A stretch of DNA of 64,000 bases from WTGJ01 sp965237765 (GTDB lineage: Bacteria; Chloroflexota; Anaerolineae; Aggregatilineales; Phototrophicaceae): assembly GCA_965237765.1 (NCBI GenBank), contig OZ250157.1, positions 1,054,001 to 1,118,000 of the forward strand. Reading direction: 5' to 3'. The notes below the pieces were generated by a model, which worked only from the letters and a program-made list of their open reading frames with translations, made no database searches and was not told the origin of the DNA. Positions 49,441-58,923 of this stretch are shown piece after piece. Position 1 is the stretch's first letter, and every line of letters begins with the position of its first letter. The position numbers were made by a program, and so were the translations under genes.

Positions 49441-50991
49441 CTACTCTGAGGAGTAGTGCACGTCACGCATATCGAGGTAGTTGTAGACGCCGAAGTCATA
49501 GCCGGCGACATTGGCGCGGGTGACCTGGGTTTCCTGATCCTGGTAGAGCATCATCCAAACGGCATCTTCCATCAGCATGGCTTGCATCTGATGGGCGAGC
49601 GCTTCCTGCTCGGCGGGGTCATCGGAGGCGCGGAACCGGGCGAGCAGGGCGTCATATTCTTCGTTCATGTAGCGGGAAATGTTGCCGTCGAAACCAGGGG
49701 TGATGGCTTCCGAGTGGAAGCGCCCGAGGACGGAGATGGCCTGCGGATAATCCGGCCCGGAGACCCAGGGATAGATACCGGTCACATCGTTGCCGATGTT
49801 CTCCAGGAAGGGGCCGAAGGGTTGCTCGACGAGCTCGGCGGTGATGCCGATTTCGGCGAGGCTGGCTTGGACGACGACGACGATATCCTTCAGGATGCGC
49901 CAGTCGACATAGATCAGCTCAATTTCCAGGCCATCGGCGTAGCCGGCTTCGGCCAGGAGGGCGCGGGCACGATCCTGATCCTGTACGGGGAGGGGGTAAT
50001 CGGCATCGTGATAGGGCATCGAGGCAAAGACGGGAGTATTCATGCGGACGCCGAAATCGCCAACGAGGTTCTCCATGAGACCGTCGTAATCCATGGCGGC
50101 GACGATGGCCTGGCGGACGCGGACGTCATCGAAGGGTGGGATGGTGAGGTTGAAGCTCCAGAAGGTGGCCTGGCCGGTGACGCGGCGGTGGATGGCGATG
50201 TCGGGGTTATCGGCCAGGGCATTCACGATGTCATTGGGGATTTGGGGGACGGCGTCGATCTCACCGGCTTCGAGGGAGAGGCGGGTGGCGGTGTCGTCCT
50301 TGTTGATGAGGGAAATGACTTCGCGGATGGGGGCGGGGCCGCCGTAGTAATCATCGAAGCGCTCGATGCGGGCGAATTCGCTGGGCAACCATTCGACGAA
50401 GCGATAGGGGCCGGTGCCCATCATGTTGGTGGCCATGAATGCGGTGGCCCAGGGGTCTTCATCGGTGGCGTTGGCACTGACCCAGGCTTCGGAGACGATG
50501 CTGGAGCCACGCGGGTAGCCGAGCAGGAGGATGAAGGCGCTGAAGGGCTCGTTCAGGGTGAAGCGGACGCTGAGGTCACCGGTCGTTTCGATGCTAGCGA
50601 CCCAGGGCGCGATCGAAGGAGCATCGCCCTCGCCAATGGCCAGGAGGCGATCGAAGGAATAGACGACATCGCTGGCCTGGAGGGTGCTACCATCGTGGAA
50701 AAGGACGCCTTCGCGCAGCTCAAAATCGTAGACCAGGCCGTCATCCGAGATGGTCCAGCTATGAGCGAGATCGGGTTCGACGCCGCTGCCGTCATAAGCC
50801 GAATCGACCAGACGGCTATAGACATTGCGCAGGACGAAGCCGGAGAGGGATTCGGTGACCGTCGCCGGATCAAGCGAGATGATTTCCAGCGGGCGGACGT
50901 AGATGAAGGTGTCGCGCTCCTGGGCGCCTGCGATGATGAGGGGCAGGCAAAGCAGGACAGCGAGCGCGAGCAAGATGAATTTGCGGTGCAT
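49441..50991 (-). CDS. Peptide/nickel-type ABC transporter substrate-binding protein
   Basis: A 516-residue solute-binding protein family 5 member with a signal peptide (FILLALAVLLCLPLIIAGAQ). Motifs: EIISLDPATVTESLSGFV, YDFELREGVLFHDGSTLQAS, GTGPYRFVEW and FDDVRVRQAIVAAMDYDGL. It lacks a lipobox Cys near the cleavage site, so it may be released or anchored differently. It is the first gene of the operon with two permeases and the LLM oxidoreductase. The ligand is unknown. Confidence 0.92.
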   Translation of the reverse strand: MHRKFILLALAVLLCLPLIIAGAQERDTFIYVRPLEIISLDPATVTESLSGFVLRNVYSRLVDSAYDGSGVEPDLAHSWTISDDGLVYDFELREGVLFHDGSTLQASDVVYSFDRLLAIGEGDAPSIAPWVASIETTGDLSVRFTLNEPFSAFILLLGYPRGSSIVSEAWVSANATDEDPWATAFMATNMMGTGPYRFVEWLPSEFARIERFDDYYGGPAPIREVISLINKDDTATRLSLEAGEIDAVPQIPNDIVNALADNPDIAIHRRVTGQATFWSFNLTIPPFDDVRVRQAIVAAMDYDGLMENLVGDFGVRMNTPVFASMPYHDADYPLPVQDQDRARALLAEAGYADGLEIELIYVDWRILKDIVVVVQASLAEIGITAELVEQPFGPFLENIGNDVTGIYPWVSGPDYPQAISVLGRFHSEAITPGFDGNISRYMNEEYDALLARFRASDDPAEQEALAHQMQAMLMEDAVWMMLYQDQETQVTRANVAGYDFGVYNYLDMRDVHYSSE

Positions 50992-51026
50992 GTGAGTACT
51001 CCGATCGAATATCCAGGACGATATGG

Positions 51027-51056
51027 ATTGTATACGGGCGGGCGCGGTTGGCGCAA
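51027..51056 (-). promoter_or_regulatory. Promoter of the peptide-importer operon
   Basis: On the minus strand TTGCGC (51056-51051), an 18-bp spacer and TACAAT (51032-51027), about 36 bp before the ATG at 50991. Confidence 0.5.
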
Positions 51057-51150
51057 GGAAATGGGGGGATTCTCTTCCCTTATGCGGATATTTTGCTTAT
51101 CCTGATGGGATTATTGTGGGAGCGACCGGCCGGATTTTGAGGAGGGGGAG

Positions 51151-52503
51151 ATGCGGTTTTCATTGGGCCTTCGGAGTTTAGTTTTGTCGCTGTTGCTGCT
51201 GGTCGGAGTCGGTTGGGGCGGGGGATCGACAACGGCGCAAGACTGCAATTTCGCGGAAGGCGCGATTCGGATCGGCGTGCTGGCGCCGTTATCTTCGCCC
51301 GGCGCGGTGCTCTCGGGCACGCAGGTGCAATGGGGCGCGGAATACGCCACTGAGCGGCGCAACGCCGAATGCGGCATCAGGCTGGATGGCGTGAATTACC
51401 GCATTGAGCTCAGCGTCGGCGATTCCGAGGGGCTGCCGGAGCGCGGGCAAAACGCCGTGGAGCGCCTCATCTTCGAGGATGAAATCCACGCCCTCGTCGG
51501 CGGATACCACAGCGCGGTCGCCCTGGCGACGATGGGCATCCTGCATTCGCAGCAAATTCCGACCATCTTCGCCAACCCCTGGAACGATAACGTCACCGTC
51601 AACGGCATCCGCCCTTATGCGGGCCGGCCCGCCCGCGTCAGCGTGCACGAAAATGGCCTGGATTACATCTTCCGTATCTCGCCCAGCTTCTCGCTCGCGG
51701 TACCGATTGTCAGCGATTGGCTGGCGCAGGTGGGCGTTTCGGACGTCGTCATCATCGCCGAGAATACTGATTACGGAGTGCCGATCGCCGAAAAGCATCA
51801 GGAGGAGCTAGCGGCGCGGGGCATCCCGGCGCAAATTTTCCACATTGAGCTCGGCAACGAGGATTTCCTGCCGTTGTTGAGCCGCATCTACGCGAGGCCG
51901 CAGCCCCCGGGGGCTATCCTCGTCGAAACCACCGGCGAAACGACGCTGAACCTGACGCAGCAGATGGTCGAATTGGGGCTAGCGCCGAGCGAGGATACGA
52001 TTTGCATCATCGACGAGATCGCCTATGCGTCTGAGACTTACTGGGAAGCGGTGCCGGATGGCAACTATTGTACTTTCATCCGCGACGGCACCATCCCCCC
52101 ACTCTATACAGCGCTAACCGATCAGGTCGCCGCCGCTTATTTTGATGCCTTTCACGAGGAAATTACGAGTTACGCGCTCTCTTCATTCGACGCCTTGTGG
52201 CTGATGGCGGACGCGATCGAGAGGACAGGCAGCGCGACGGATGGCGTGGCGATCGTGCGGGAGATTGAGCTCAGCGATATTGAGCTTTCCACCGGGCGCT
52301 ATTATTTCCGCTATGGATCACACAACCCGGAGCTGGGCGACGCGCCAGCCTGGCTCTGGCACCAATGGCCGGAGCCAATCATCACGGTGATGCAGTATTT
52401 TGAGGAAGGGCAACGGGGACCGGATGCGGCGGTGCTCTGGCCGCCGCAATACCAGACGCACGGGACGGATTACGTGGAATATGGTGGGCGGCCGCCGGAA
52501 TAG
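51151..52503 (+). CDS. Branched-chain amino acid-type ABC substrate-binding protein
   Basis: A 450-residue LivJ-like (periplasmic binding protein type I) protein with an N-terminal signal sequence ending near STTAQ. It shares with four other genes downstream the unit CNFAEGAIRIGVLAPLSSPGAVL, GGYHSAVALATMGILHSQQI, WNDNVTVNGI and VVIIAENTDYGVP. It lies convergent to livF on the opposite strand, 59 bp apart, and divergent from the peptide-importer operon. It probably delivers a ligand to the LivHMGF complex. The ATG follows GAGGAGGGGGAG. Confidence 0.9.
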   Translation: MRFSLGLRSLVLSLLLLVGVGWGGGSTTAQDCNFAEGAIRIGVLAPLSSPGAVLSGTQVQWGAEYATERRNAECGIRLDGVNYRIELSVGDSEGLPERGQNAVERLIFEDEIHALVGGYHSAVALATMGILHSQQIPTIFANPWNDNVTVNGIRPYAGRPARVSVHENGLDYIFRISPSFSLAVPIVSDWLAQVGVSDVVIIAENTDYGVPIAEKHQEELAARGIPAQIFHIELGNEDFLPLLSRIYARPQPPGAILVETTGETTLNLTQQMVELGLAPSEDTICIIDEIAYASETYWEAVPDGNYCTFIRDGTIPPLYTALTDQVAAAYFDAFHEEITSYALSSFDALWLMADAIERTGSATDGVAIVREIELSDIELSTGRYYFRYGSHNPELGDAPAWLWHQWPEPIITVMQYFEEGQRGPDAAVLWPPQYQTHGTDYVEYGGRPPE

Positions 52504-52562
52504 AGTGAGGGGAACGGATGCGCGCTCCGTTCTATACGATGGTCATGTTCGGGATATTTTGA

Positions 52563-53264
52563 TCAGGCCCAGAAGGCTTTCTTGAGGTCGGTGAATTCGC
52601 TGACGGGGCCTTCAAACTTGTTGCGCCCCAGCTCCAGCACATAGACATAATCGGCGATCTTTAGGGCCTGGCGGATCTCCTGATCGACGAGGATGATGGT
52701 CAGGCCGTCGTTATCGCGCAGGTCGACCAACATGCGGTAGACCTCTTCGCTGAGCAGCTTGGCGAGGCCGGCGGTGGGCTCGTCGACGAGGATGACGCGC
52801 GGCCCGGTCATGAGGGTGCGCCCGATCTCGACCATGCGCTGCTGGCCACCGCTGAGGCTGCCGGCCTGATCGCTTCGCTTCTCGCGCAGGAGGGGGAAGC
52901 GCTGGTAATTATCTTCGATCTTGCGGTAGATGCGCTCTTCATCCTTGCGGAAGGTCCAGGCGCCTATGATCAGATTCTCTTCCACGGTCATAAAGGGAAA
53001 GATGCCGGGCTGTTGCGGGATGTAGCTGATGCCCAGATCGATGAGGCGATGGGTGAGCGTACCGGCGATATTCTGGCCATCGAAGAGGATCTCGCCGCTA
53101 TGCGGGCGCAGGAAGCCATACATCGCTTTGAGCAGGGTGGATTTGCCGACGCCATTGGCGCCGAGGACCGTCGTGATCTTGCCCGCCGCCGCGGAGATAT
53201 TGAGGCCCTGCAGGATGTGCAGATCCGGGTAATAGCCGACGTAGAGGTCGCGCACCTCAATCAT
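52563..53264 (-). CDS. livF: Branched-chain amino acid ABC transporter ATPase LivF
   Basis: A 233-residue ABC ATPase from ATG 53264, after GGAGG. Walker A GANGVGKSTLL, signature SLSGGQQRMVEIGR, Walker B GPRVILVDEPTAGLA. It belongs to the LivF branch (VRDLYVGYYPDLHILQGLN). It overlaps livG by 8 bases. It powers import with LivG. Confidence 0.93.
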   Translation of the reverse strand: MIEVRDLYVGYYPDLHILQGLNISAAAGKITTVLGANGVGKSTLLKAMYGFLRPHSGEILFDGQNIAGTLTHRLIDLGISYIPQQPGIFPFMTVEENLIIGAWTFRKDEERIYRKIEDNYQRFPLLREKRSDQAGSLSGGQQRMVEIGRTLMTGPRVILVDEPTAGLAKLLSEEVYRMLVDLRDNDGLTIILVDQEIRQALKIADYVYVLELGRNKFEGPVSEFTDLKKAFWA

Positions 53265-54036
53265 CGTTCGCTCCTCCGGCGCCATTCTTACGCTTCTCGG
53301 TAGCGCTTTCGTCTTCTTCGTCCTCGCCTAGGTAGGCCTCGATGACGACGGGGTCGCTGCGGACGGCCGCCGGCTCGCCATCGGCGATGAGCTGGCCGAA
53401 ATTCAGCACGAGCAGGCGCTGGCTCAGCTCGAAGACGGCGTCCATATCGTGGCTGATGAGCAGGACGGCTTTGCCTTCCTTATAGACGCGGTCGATATAG
53501 GCGTAGATGGTCCTCTGGAGGCGCGGGTGCACGCCAGCGAAGGGCTCATCGAGGATGATGATATCGGGGTCGAGCATGAGCAGGCGGGCCAGCTCGAGCA
53601 ATTTTTGTTGCCCGCCGCTGAGGGCGCGTCCGTATTCCTGCTCCAGGTGGCTCATGGTGAGGAAGGCGAGCACATCGCGCGCGCGTTCTTCCAATTGCGC
53701 TTTGGATTGGCCGGGGTTGCGCGCCCAGGCGGGGACGAGCATGTTCTCCAGCACCGTCATGCGGCGCAGCGCGCGCGTTACCTGGAAGGTACGCCCGAGG
53801 CCCGCGCGGGCCACTTCGTAGGCGGGGCGGCCGTTGAGGGTCTGGCCGTTAAGGGTGATGGTGCCGCGGGTGGGGTGCAGCATACCGCTCATGACGTCGG
53901 CGAGCGTCGTCTTGCCGGCGCCATTGGGGCCGATCATGCCGATGAGCTGCGGCCCTTCGACCGAAAGGGTAACGCCCTCCACCGCACGGTTACCGCCGAA
54001 GTGCTTGCTGACGTCTTGCAATTGCAGGTTCAGCAT
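53257..54036 (-). CDS. livG: Branched-chain amino acid ABC transporter ATPase LivG
   Basis: A 259-residue ABC ATPase with Walker A MIGPNGAGKTTLADVMSGML, signature GRALSGGQQKLLELARLLML and Walker B DIIILDEPFAGVH. The GLGRTFQVTRALRRMTVLEN region is typical of LivG. The C-terminus has an acidic tail (GEDEEDESATEKR). Its ATG shares a base with the livM stop. Confidence 0.93.
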   Translation of the reverse strand: MLNLQLQDVSKHFGGNRAVEGVTLSVEGPQLIGMIGPNGAGKTTLADVMSGMLHPTRGTITLNGQTLNGRPAYEVARAGLGRTFQVTRALRRMTVLENMLVPAWARNPGQSKAQLEERARDVLAFLTMSHLEQEYGRALSGGQQKLLELARLLMLDPDIIILDEPFAGVHPRLQRTIYAYIDRVYKEGKAVLLISHDMDAVFELSQRLLVLNFGQLIADGEPAAVRSDPVVIEAYLGEDEEDESATEKRKNGAGGANDD

Positions 54037-55628
54037 CAGCCGCCCTCCTCCTCATCGCCAAAGTCATCGTCGGCGCGCACATTGCGGATGGAGACTGTCT
54101 CCTGCATGGCGACATCACGGCCCTCGAACCATTGCAAGACGGGGTAGAGCAGCCCGTTGCGCATGAAGCGCAGCGTCAAAATCATCACGATGCCAAAGAC
54201 GGCGTAGCGCCAGAAACCAGGCTCGAAGGAAGACGCGCCATACGAGAGGTTGATGCCAACGACGGGGAAGCGCAATGCGTTTTGCGAGGCCAGCAACGCG
54301 TTCAGGAAGAGGACGAACAGAACCACCAGGCCAACAAACACCAGTACGAGGATGGAATAATATCTGCTTCGACGGAGATTCGCCAGTCTCGTCCCGAGTA
54401 TGAGTGTCAACTGCCAGAGGGCGAAGATCAGCAGGAGCAAGATCAACATCTGATCGAAGAAACTGGCGGCATCGGTGGTGGCAGCCACCACGTTCGGCAC
54501 CACGAACCTCAACACAATCAGGAAAACCAGGGTGAGGGCCAGACCGCCAAAATGGAAGAAATTCGTGTGCCAGTGACGCATATTGGCATCCATCAGACGT
54601 CGCAAAATACGTCGTGCGAACCACATCAACAAGACCAATACGATGATGGCTATCCCCAAGAAGACGAGGCTGAAGACGTCGTAATCCAGCTGAATACCGA
54701 AGGGGAGTGGGAGTTCGCGGAAGACTTCCAGCAACAGGCGCGAGATGAAAGCGCCCGCCGCCGCGGCCAGCATGCTTTCCATCCCGCCCAGTACGGCGTA
54801 GGTGATCAGCAAAGAGGTCGAGAGCAGGCGCAGTGCATCGGGCGAGATGCGCTCCGCGCCGACATCGCTGAAGAAGATCGAGCCGGTGATGCCGATGAGG
54901 ACCGCGGTGAAGGTGAAGATGAAGATCTTGTAGCGCACAACGTTCACGCCCAGGGCAGCGGCCGCGCCCTCGTCTTCTCGCATCGCGCGGAGGAAGAGGC
55001 CAATGCGCGAATTCGCCAGCAAATACATCAATATTAGCGAGACGACGAGCAAGGCGAACATTATATAATAGCTAACGTCGCGCTCGAGCACGCGCGCTGC
55101 CGGGCTGCCGCCGAAATCGAATAAGGGCCGCAGCGAGAGGCCGTTCATGCCCCCGGTCAAGGGCTCCTCTGCGACGATGACCTTACGGATGATTTCCGAG
55201 AAAGCGATGGTGAAGAGCGCCAGGTAAGAAGAGCGCAGGCGCAAGAGCAACCAACCGACGACGATGCCGATCAGGCCAGTGACCACGCCGCCGATGAGGA
55301 TCGCCACCACCGGCGAGAAGAAACTGGGCGAGATGGAGAAGAAGCCATCCCGCGAGAGCAAACCGGCGCTATACGAAGCGATCGCCACGAAGCCCATATG
55401 GGCGAAGGAAAATTGCCCCGCTACGCCAGCCAGCAAGGCCCAACTGGCCGACATGATCGCCCAGAAGAAGCCGCCCAGTACCACCGTCTTCTGATAGGGA
55501 TTGATGCCGGGGATTTGCGGGAAGATGAGGAAGAAGACCGCCAGCGCCGCCAACAAGCCGAAGCCATAGAGGCGGCGTTGCGCCCTCGCGTCTGTGCCAG
55601 TTGAGCCGAATTGTGATAGTAGGCTCAT
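54036..55628 (-). CDS. livM: Branched-chain amino acid ABC transporter permease LivM, C-terminally extended
   Basis: A 530-residue permease. The first ~340 residues are a LivM domain: SASWALLAGVAGQFSFAHMG, LALFTIAFSEIIRKV, LRAMREDEGAAAALGVNV and SLLITYAVLGGMESM. Beyond it ~190 residues add further membrane segments (LALTLVFLIVLRFVV, QMLILLLLIFALWQLTLIL, LVLVFVGLVVLFVLFLNAL) and an acidic tail. Usual LivM proteins are about 300-420 residues, so this extension is unusual. It is coupled to livG and livH by single-base overlaps. Confidence 0.88.
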   Translation of the reverse strand: MSLLSQFGSTGTDARAQRRLYGFGLLAALAVFFLIFPQIPGINPYQKTVVLGGFFWAIMSASWALLAGVAGQFSFAHMGFVAIASYSAGLLSRDGFFSISPSFFSPVVAILIGGVVTGLIGIVVGWLLLRLRSSYLALFTIAFSEIIRKVIVAEEPLTGGMNGLSLRPLFDFGGSPAARVLERDVSYYIMFALLVVSLILMYLLANSRIGLFLRAMREDEGAAAALGVNVVRYKIFIFTFTAVLIGITGSIFFSDVGAERISPDALRLLSTSLLITYAVLGGMESMLAAAAGAFISRLLLEVFRELPLPFGIQLDYDVFSLVFLGIAIIVLVLLMWFARRILRRLMDANMRHWHTNFFHFGGLALTLVFLIVLRFVVPNVVAATTDAASFFDQMLILLLLIFALWQLTLILGTRLANLRRSRYYSILVLVFVGLVVLFVLFLNALLASQNALRFPVVGINLSYGASSFEPGFWRYAVFGIVMILTLRFMRNGLLYPVLQWFEGRDVAMQETVSIRNVRADDDFGDEEEGG

Positions 55629-57166
55629 TACAATTGCTCCCGCCCGAAGAGGCCGGTCGGTTTAATCAGCAAGACGAGTACAAAAATCAATAAGCCGTAG
55701 ACATCTTTATAAGCGGCAGCGCGGTCGCCACCCACCAAGCAGCCCGAGCCCATAGTCTCCACGAGGCCGATGATAATGCCGCCGATGAGCGCGCCGGGGA
55801 TGGAACCCAAGCCGCCGAGCACGACGATGATATAGGCACGGCCGGCGTTGACCTGGCCGATCCAGGGCACGAAGTTGAATATCGGGATCAGCGCTGCGCC
55901 GGATATGCCGGCCAGCATCGCGCCCAGCCCGAAGGCCAGCGTGTTCATATTCAGGGGGTTGATGCCGGCCACGGCCGCCGCTTGCTTATCCATGCTCACC
56001 GCGCGCAGCGCCCGCCCCGTCCAGGTACGCCGGAAGAAATACATCAGCGCCAGGATGAGCGCGACGCCGATTAAGGCGGTGAAGGTGCGGTCGCCCAGGA
56101 AGCGGATCGGCCCCAGCACACGTTCGCGATCGGCCGTCAAGACCAGCTCGATGCGGCGGACATCCAGGTAGCGACCCACTTTCACCGGCAAAGGCCCCTG
56201 GGTGGAAAGCACGAATGATTCCAGGAAAAAGCCGAAGCCAAAGGTGATCAGGATGGCGTATTCGTGGATGCGCTCCACCTTACCCAAATGCATCGGCCGC
56301 AAGAGCAAACGCTCGAAGACCGCGCCGATCAGGAAGGTCGCCACGGCCGCCACCGGGATGCCGAGGAGCGGGTTGATATCCACGCCGAATCTATTGGTGC
56401 CCATCTCCAGCAGCCAGTAGGAGCAATAGCCGCCCAGCATGTAGAACTGCGCGTGCGTGAAGCTGACGATGCCCTGTACAGAGTAGATCAACGTCAAGCC
56501 GACGGCCATCAGCGCGTAAATCAGGCCGATATTGATACCGTTGACCAGCTGCTGCGAGAGGTAGGTCATGTTGCCGGGGTAGATGAAGCAATAGACGTCC
56601 GAATAGCTGCGGGCGTAGAAGGAATAGAGCGCGATGATCTGCCAACCGCTCAGCAGTGCCAACCAGGAAGACCAGCGGCCGCCCAGCTTCGGCGCTTCAT
56701 ACCAGAGCGGCGCCAGCACCAGCGGCCCGGCGGCGAAACCACCAAGCGCGCCAACCATCAGCGCCTGCGTGTCATCCAGGCCCAGCTGGCGGTAGCGGCG
56801 CGGCGCGATGTACGCGCCCAAGACTGCCCAGGCCGGCCCCGCCAACAACAACCAGAGCAAAATCGCCAGGCGGATATCCGGCAGGTTGAAGGCAACGATG
56901 GAAGCGAGCAGCACGCCAATGAGCATGTTGCCGGCCAGCCAACCGCGGGGCATGCGCGGCGGGCGCCGCCAATAGAGGTAACCGAGGGCGAGCGGGCCAA
57001 GGGCGAAGCCGGCGGCGGCACCGCCCAGGCGGAAGCTGGCATCCCCTTCATGGAGGGCGCTGGCATGGCCTTCGCTGGGTTCCAAGAGGCGCGGGATAAA
57101 GACCCCACCAATTAAGGCCCAGAAGGGCCCTGCCAATAGCAACCAGACGATCCACCCATCCATCAT
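55628..57166 (-). CDS. livH: Branched-chain amino acid ABC transporter permease LivH, N-terminally extended
   Basis: A 512-residue permease. The C-terminal ~310 residues are LivH: GINIGLIYALMAVGLTLIYS, GIVSFTHAQFYMLGGY, LRAVSMDKQAAAVAGIN and VVLGGLGSIPGALIGGIIIG. The N-terminal ~200 residues are extra membrane sequence with an internal duplication: WLLLAGPFWALIGGVFIPR...GGAAAGFALGPL and WLLLAGPAWAVLGAYIAPR...GALGGFAAGPL. LivH is normally about 290-310 residues. It is the first gene of livHMGF. Confidence 0.88.
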   Translation of the reverse strand: MMDGWIVWLLLAGPFWALIGGVFIPRLLEPSEGHASALHEGDASFRLGGAAAGFALGPLALGYLYWRRPPRMPRGWLAGNMLIGVLLASIVAFNLPDIRLAILLWLLLAGPAWAVLGAYIAPRRYRQLGLDDTQALMVGALGGFAAGPLVLAPLWYEAPKLGGRWSSWLALLSGWQIIALYSFYARSYSDVYCFIYPGNMTYLSQQLVNGINIGLIYALMAVGLTLIYSVQGIVSFTHAQFYMLGGYCSYWLLEMGTNRFGVDINPLLGIPVAAVATFLIGAVFERLLLRPMHLGKVERIHEYAILITFGFGFFLESFVLSTQGPLPVKVGRYLDVRRIELVLTADRERVLGPIRFLGDRTFTALIGVALILALMYFFRRTWTGRALRAVSMDKQAAAVAGINPLNMNTLAFGLGAMLAGISGAALIPIFNFVPWIGQVNAGRAYIIVVLGGLGSIPGALIGGIIIGLVETMGSGCLVGGDRAAAYKDVYGLLIFVLVLLIKPTGLFGREQL

Positions 57167-57279
57167 CGTTTGTTCCGCCCGTTCATTCCGCCACTTCGTT
57201 CATTCCGCCGCTTGAAACGTTGTTGCGTTTAGCAGAACAGGGGGCGGTGTGGCCCCCTGTTCTCTGTTTTGTGGGAAGC

Positions 57280-58635
57280 TTATTCGGCTTCTGGATCGGT
57301 ACCGAATTCGATGTAGGCCGTGTCGTGAGTCCAGTAGGCGGGCGGCCAGATGACGGCGGCTTCCGGACCGCGTTGCCCGGTGCGGAAGAACTGCATCATG
57401 GTCACAGCGGGATCCGGCCATTGGTGCCACATCCAGGCCGGGAGGCCGTCATCCAACGGGCTCTTGGTCTGGGTGGTATAGGAGAAGTAGTAGCGGCCCT
57501 GAGAGAGCTCGACATCAGAGCGCTCGATTTCAAGGGCGATGGCGGCGCCATCCAGCGTGTTGGCGCGGGTGATGGCATCGGTCAGCAACCAGACGGCGTC
57601 ATAGGAAGCGAGGGCGAAGCTGGCGACATCAACTCCGAATTCTGCATAGTGGTCATCATTGAGTTTCTGCGCGAGTGGAGTCAACAAGGCGGGGACGATA
57701 CCGACGCGGAAGAAGGTGCAGTAGTTACCATCAGGAACGGTGGTCCAGTAAGCATCCGCCTGATAAGCGTTCTGGTTGGCGACGCAGATGGTATCCTCAT
57801 TCGGCGCGAGGCCGGCTTCGGTCATCTGGTTGACGAAATTGAGGGCCGTCTCGCCGGTGATCTGGGTCTTGATGACATCCGTCGGATCCGGGCGGGCGAG
57901 GATGCGGTCGATGAGGGGCAGGAAGTCTTCCTGGCCCAATTCGATGTGGAAGATATCGACGTTATCGGGATCCAGGCCACCTTCGATCAAGAGTTCTTTA
58001 TCCTTATCAGCCGCGGGGACGCCATAGTCGGTGTTCTCGGCGACGATGACGACGTCATCCACGCCGAGGTGGAGCAGCCAAGCGACGGAAGCCTCGCTGG
58101 TCATCGAGCTGGCGGGCGAGATGCGGAAGATGTAATCGATGCCCGCTTCGTTGCTCTCGACGCGCGGACCGGCGTTCCCGTAAGGCATGATGCCGTTGGC
58201 GGTCACGTTATCGTTCCAGGGCTCAGAGAAGACGGTGGGGATACCGTTGGCTTGCATGACGCCCATGGTGGCGAGGCCGACGGCGCTATGGAACACGCCG
58301 ACCATACCGACGACACCATCTTCAAAGATCATGCGCTCGGCGACGGCCTGGGAACGTTCCGGCAGACCTTCGGAATCGCCAATGATGACTTCGATGGCGT
58401 AATTTTGGCCGTCGACGGTCACGCCGCAGGCGGCGTTGACGTCATCCGCGCCACGCAGGAAGGTCCAGCGCATTTGCTCACCACTCAAGACGGCGCCGGG
58501 CGCCGAAAGGGGCATGAGCGAGCCAACTTTCAGGGTCTCTTCCGCGAAGTTGCAATCATCCTGCGCGCTCACCAGGCTAAGGCCCGGCAAGGTCAGCGCC
58601 AGCAACAGCAGCAGAAGCATACTTTTCTTCAACAT
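57280..58635 (-). CDS. Branched-chain amino acid-type ABC substrate-binding protein
   Basis: A 451-residue LivJ-like protein from ATG 58635, after GGAGGAAA. It has a signal peptide (KKSMLLLLLLALTLPGLSLV, then SAQ) and the paralogue motifs CNFAEETLKVGSLMPLSAPG, GDSEGLPERSQAVAERM, WNDNVTANGIM, VVIVAENTDYGVP and HIELGQEDFLPLIDRILARP. It lies just upstream of livH on the same strand and is the most likely main binding protein of LivHMGF. A strong promoter lies about 240 bp upstream. Confidence 0.92.
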   Translation of the reverse strand: MLKKSMLLLLLLALTLPGLSLVSAQDDCNFAEETLKVGSLMPLSAPGAVLSGEQMRWTFLRGADDVNAACGVTVDGQNYAIEVIIGDSEGLPERSQAVAERMIFEDGVVGMVGVFHSAVGLATMGVMQANGIPTVFSEPWNDNVTANGIMPYGNAGPRVESNEAGIDYIFRISPASSMTSEASVAWLLHLGVDDVVIVAENTDYGVPAADKDKELLIEGGLDPDNVDIFHIELGQEDFLPLIDRILARPDPTDVIKTQITGETALNFVNQMTEAGLAPNEDTICVANQNAYQADAYWTTVPDGNYCTFFRVGIVPALLTPLAQKLNDDHYAEFGVDVASFALASYDAVWLLTDAITRANTLDGAAIALEIERSDVELSQGRYYFSYTTQTKSPLDDGLPAWMWHQWPDPAVTMMQFFRTGQRGPEAAVIWPPAYWTHDTAYIEFGTDPEAE

Positions 58636-58907
58636 TGGATTTCCTCCATTACATCGTACAAACAAATTTGCACCAGATAGTAGTTATCCGCCGCGCATCA
58701 CCTGCGCGCTCACCGTGGCCCGTAAGTTTGGTGGAGACTCAGCTCCGACGGATTTTAGCCCGAAAGCCACGCACGCTGATTTCGCGCTCGTAGATACACC
58801 AAGACCACTGGGTGAGAAAGGCGGCCGATGCGCTGGGCATCGGTTCATTGGCGGACTCTCACCACCCGATTGGGATGCATTATAGCGCGTCCCAACACCC
58901 CTTGCAA
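58636..58907 (-). promoter_or_regulatory. Strong promoter and long leader of the liv binding-protein gene
   Basis: Minus-strand TTGCAA (58907-58902), a 17-bp spacer and TATAAT (58884-58879) form a near-consensus promoter. The transcript would have a leader of about 240 nt before ATG 58635. The leader contains complementary stretches (such as GGTGAGAG with CTTTCTCACC, and GCCGATGCGCTGGGCATCGG around 58823-58842), but I do not recognise a known riboswitch. Confidence 0.6.
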
Positions 58908-58923
58908 ATCTAACGCAGATTTC

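Noticed and set aside
49456..51105. Long plus-strand reading frame of 549 codons
   Set aside because: It is the antisense shadow of the peptide-binding protein; composition is Gly/Asp/Glu-rich without motifs, and there is no ribosome binding site.
58636..58900. Possible glycine or SAM riboswitch in the liv leader
   Set aside because: The conserved core sequences of those riboswitches are not present; only generic complementarity is seen.
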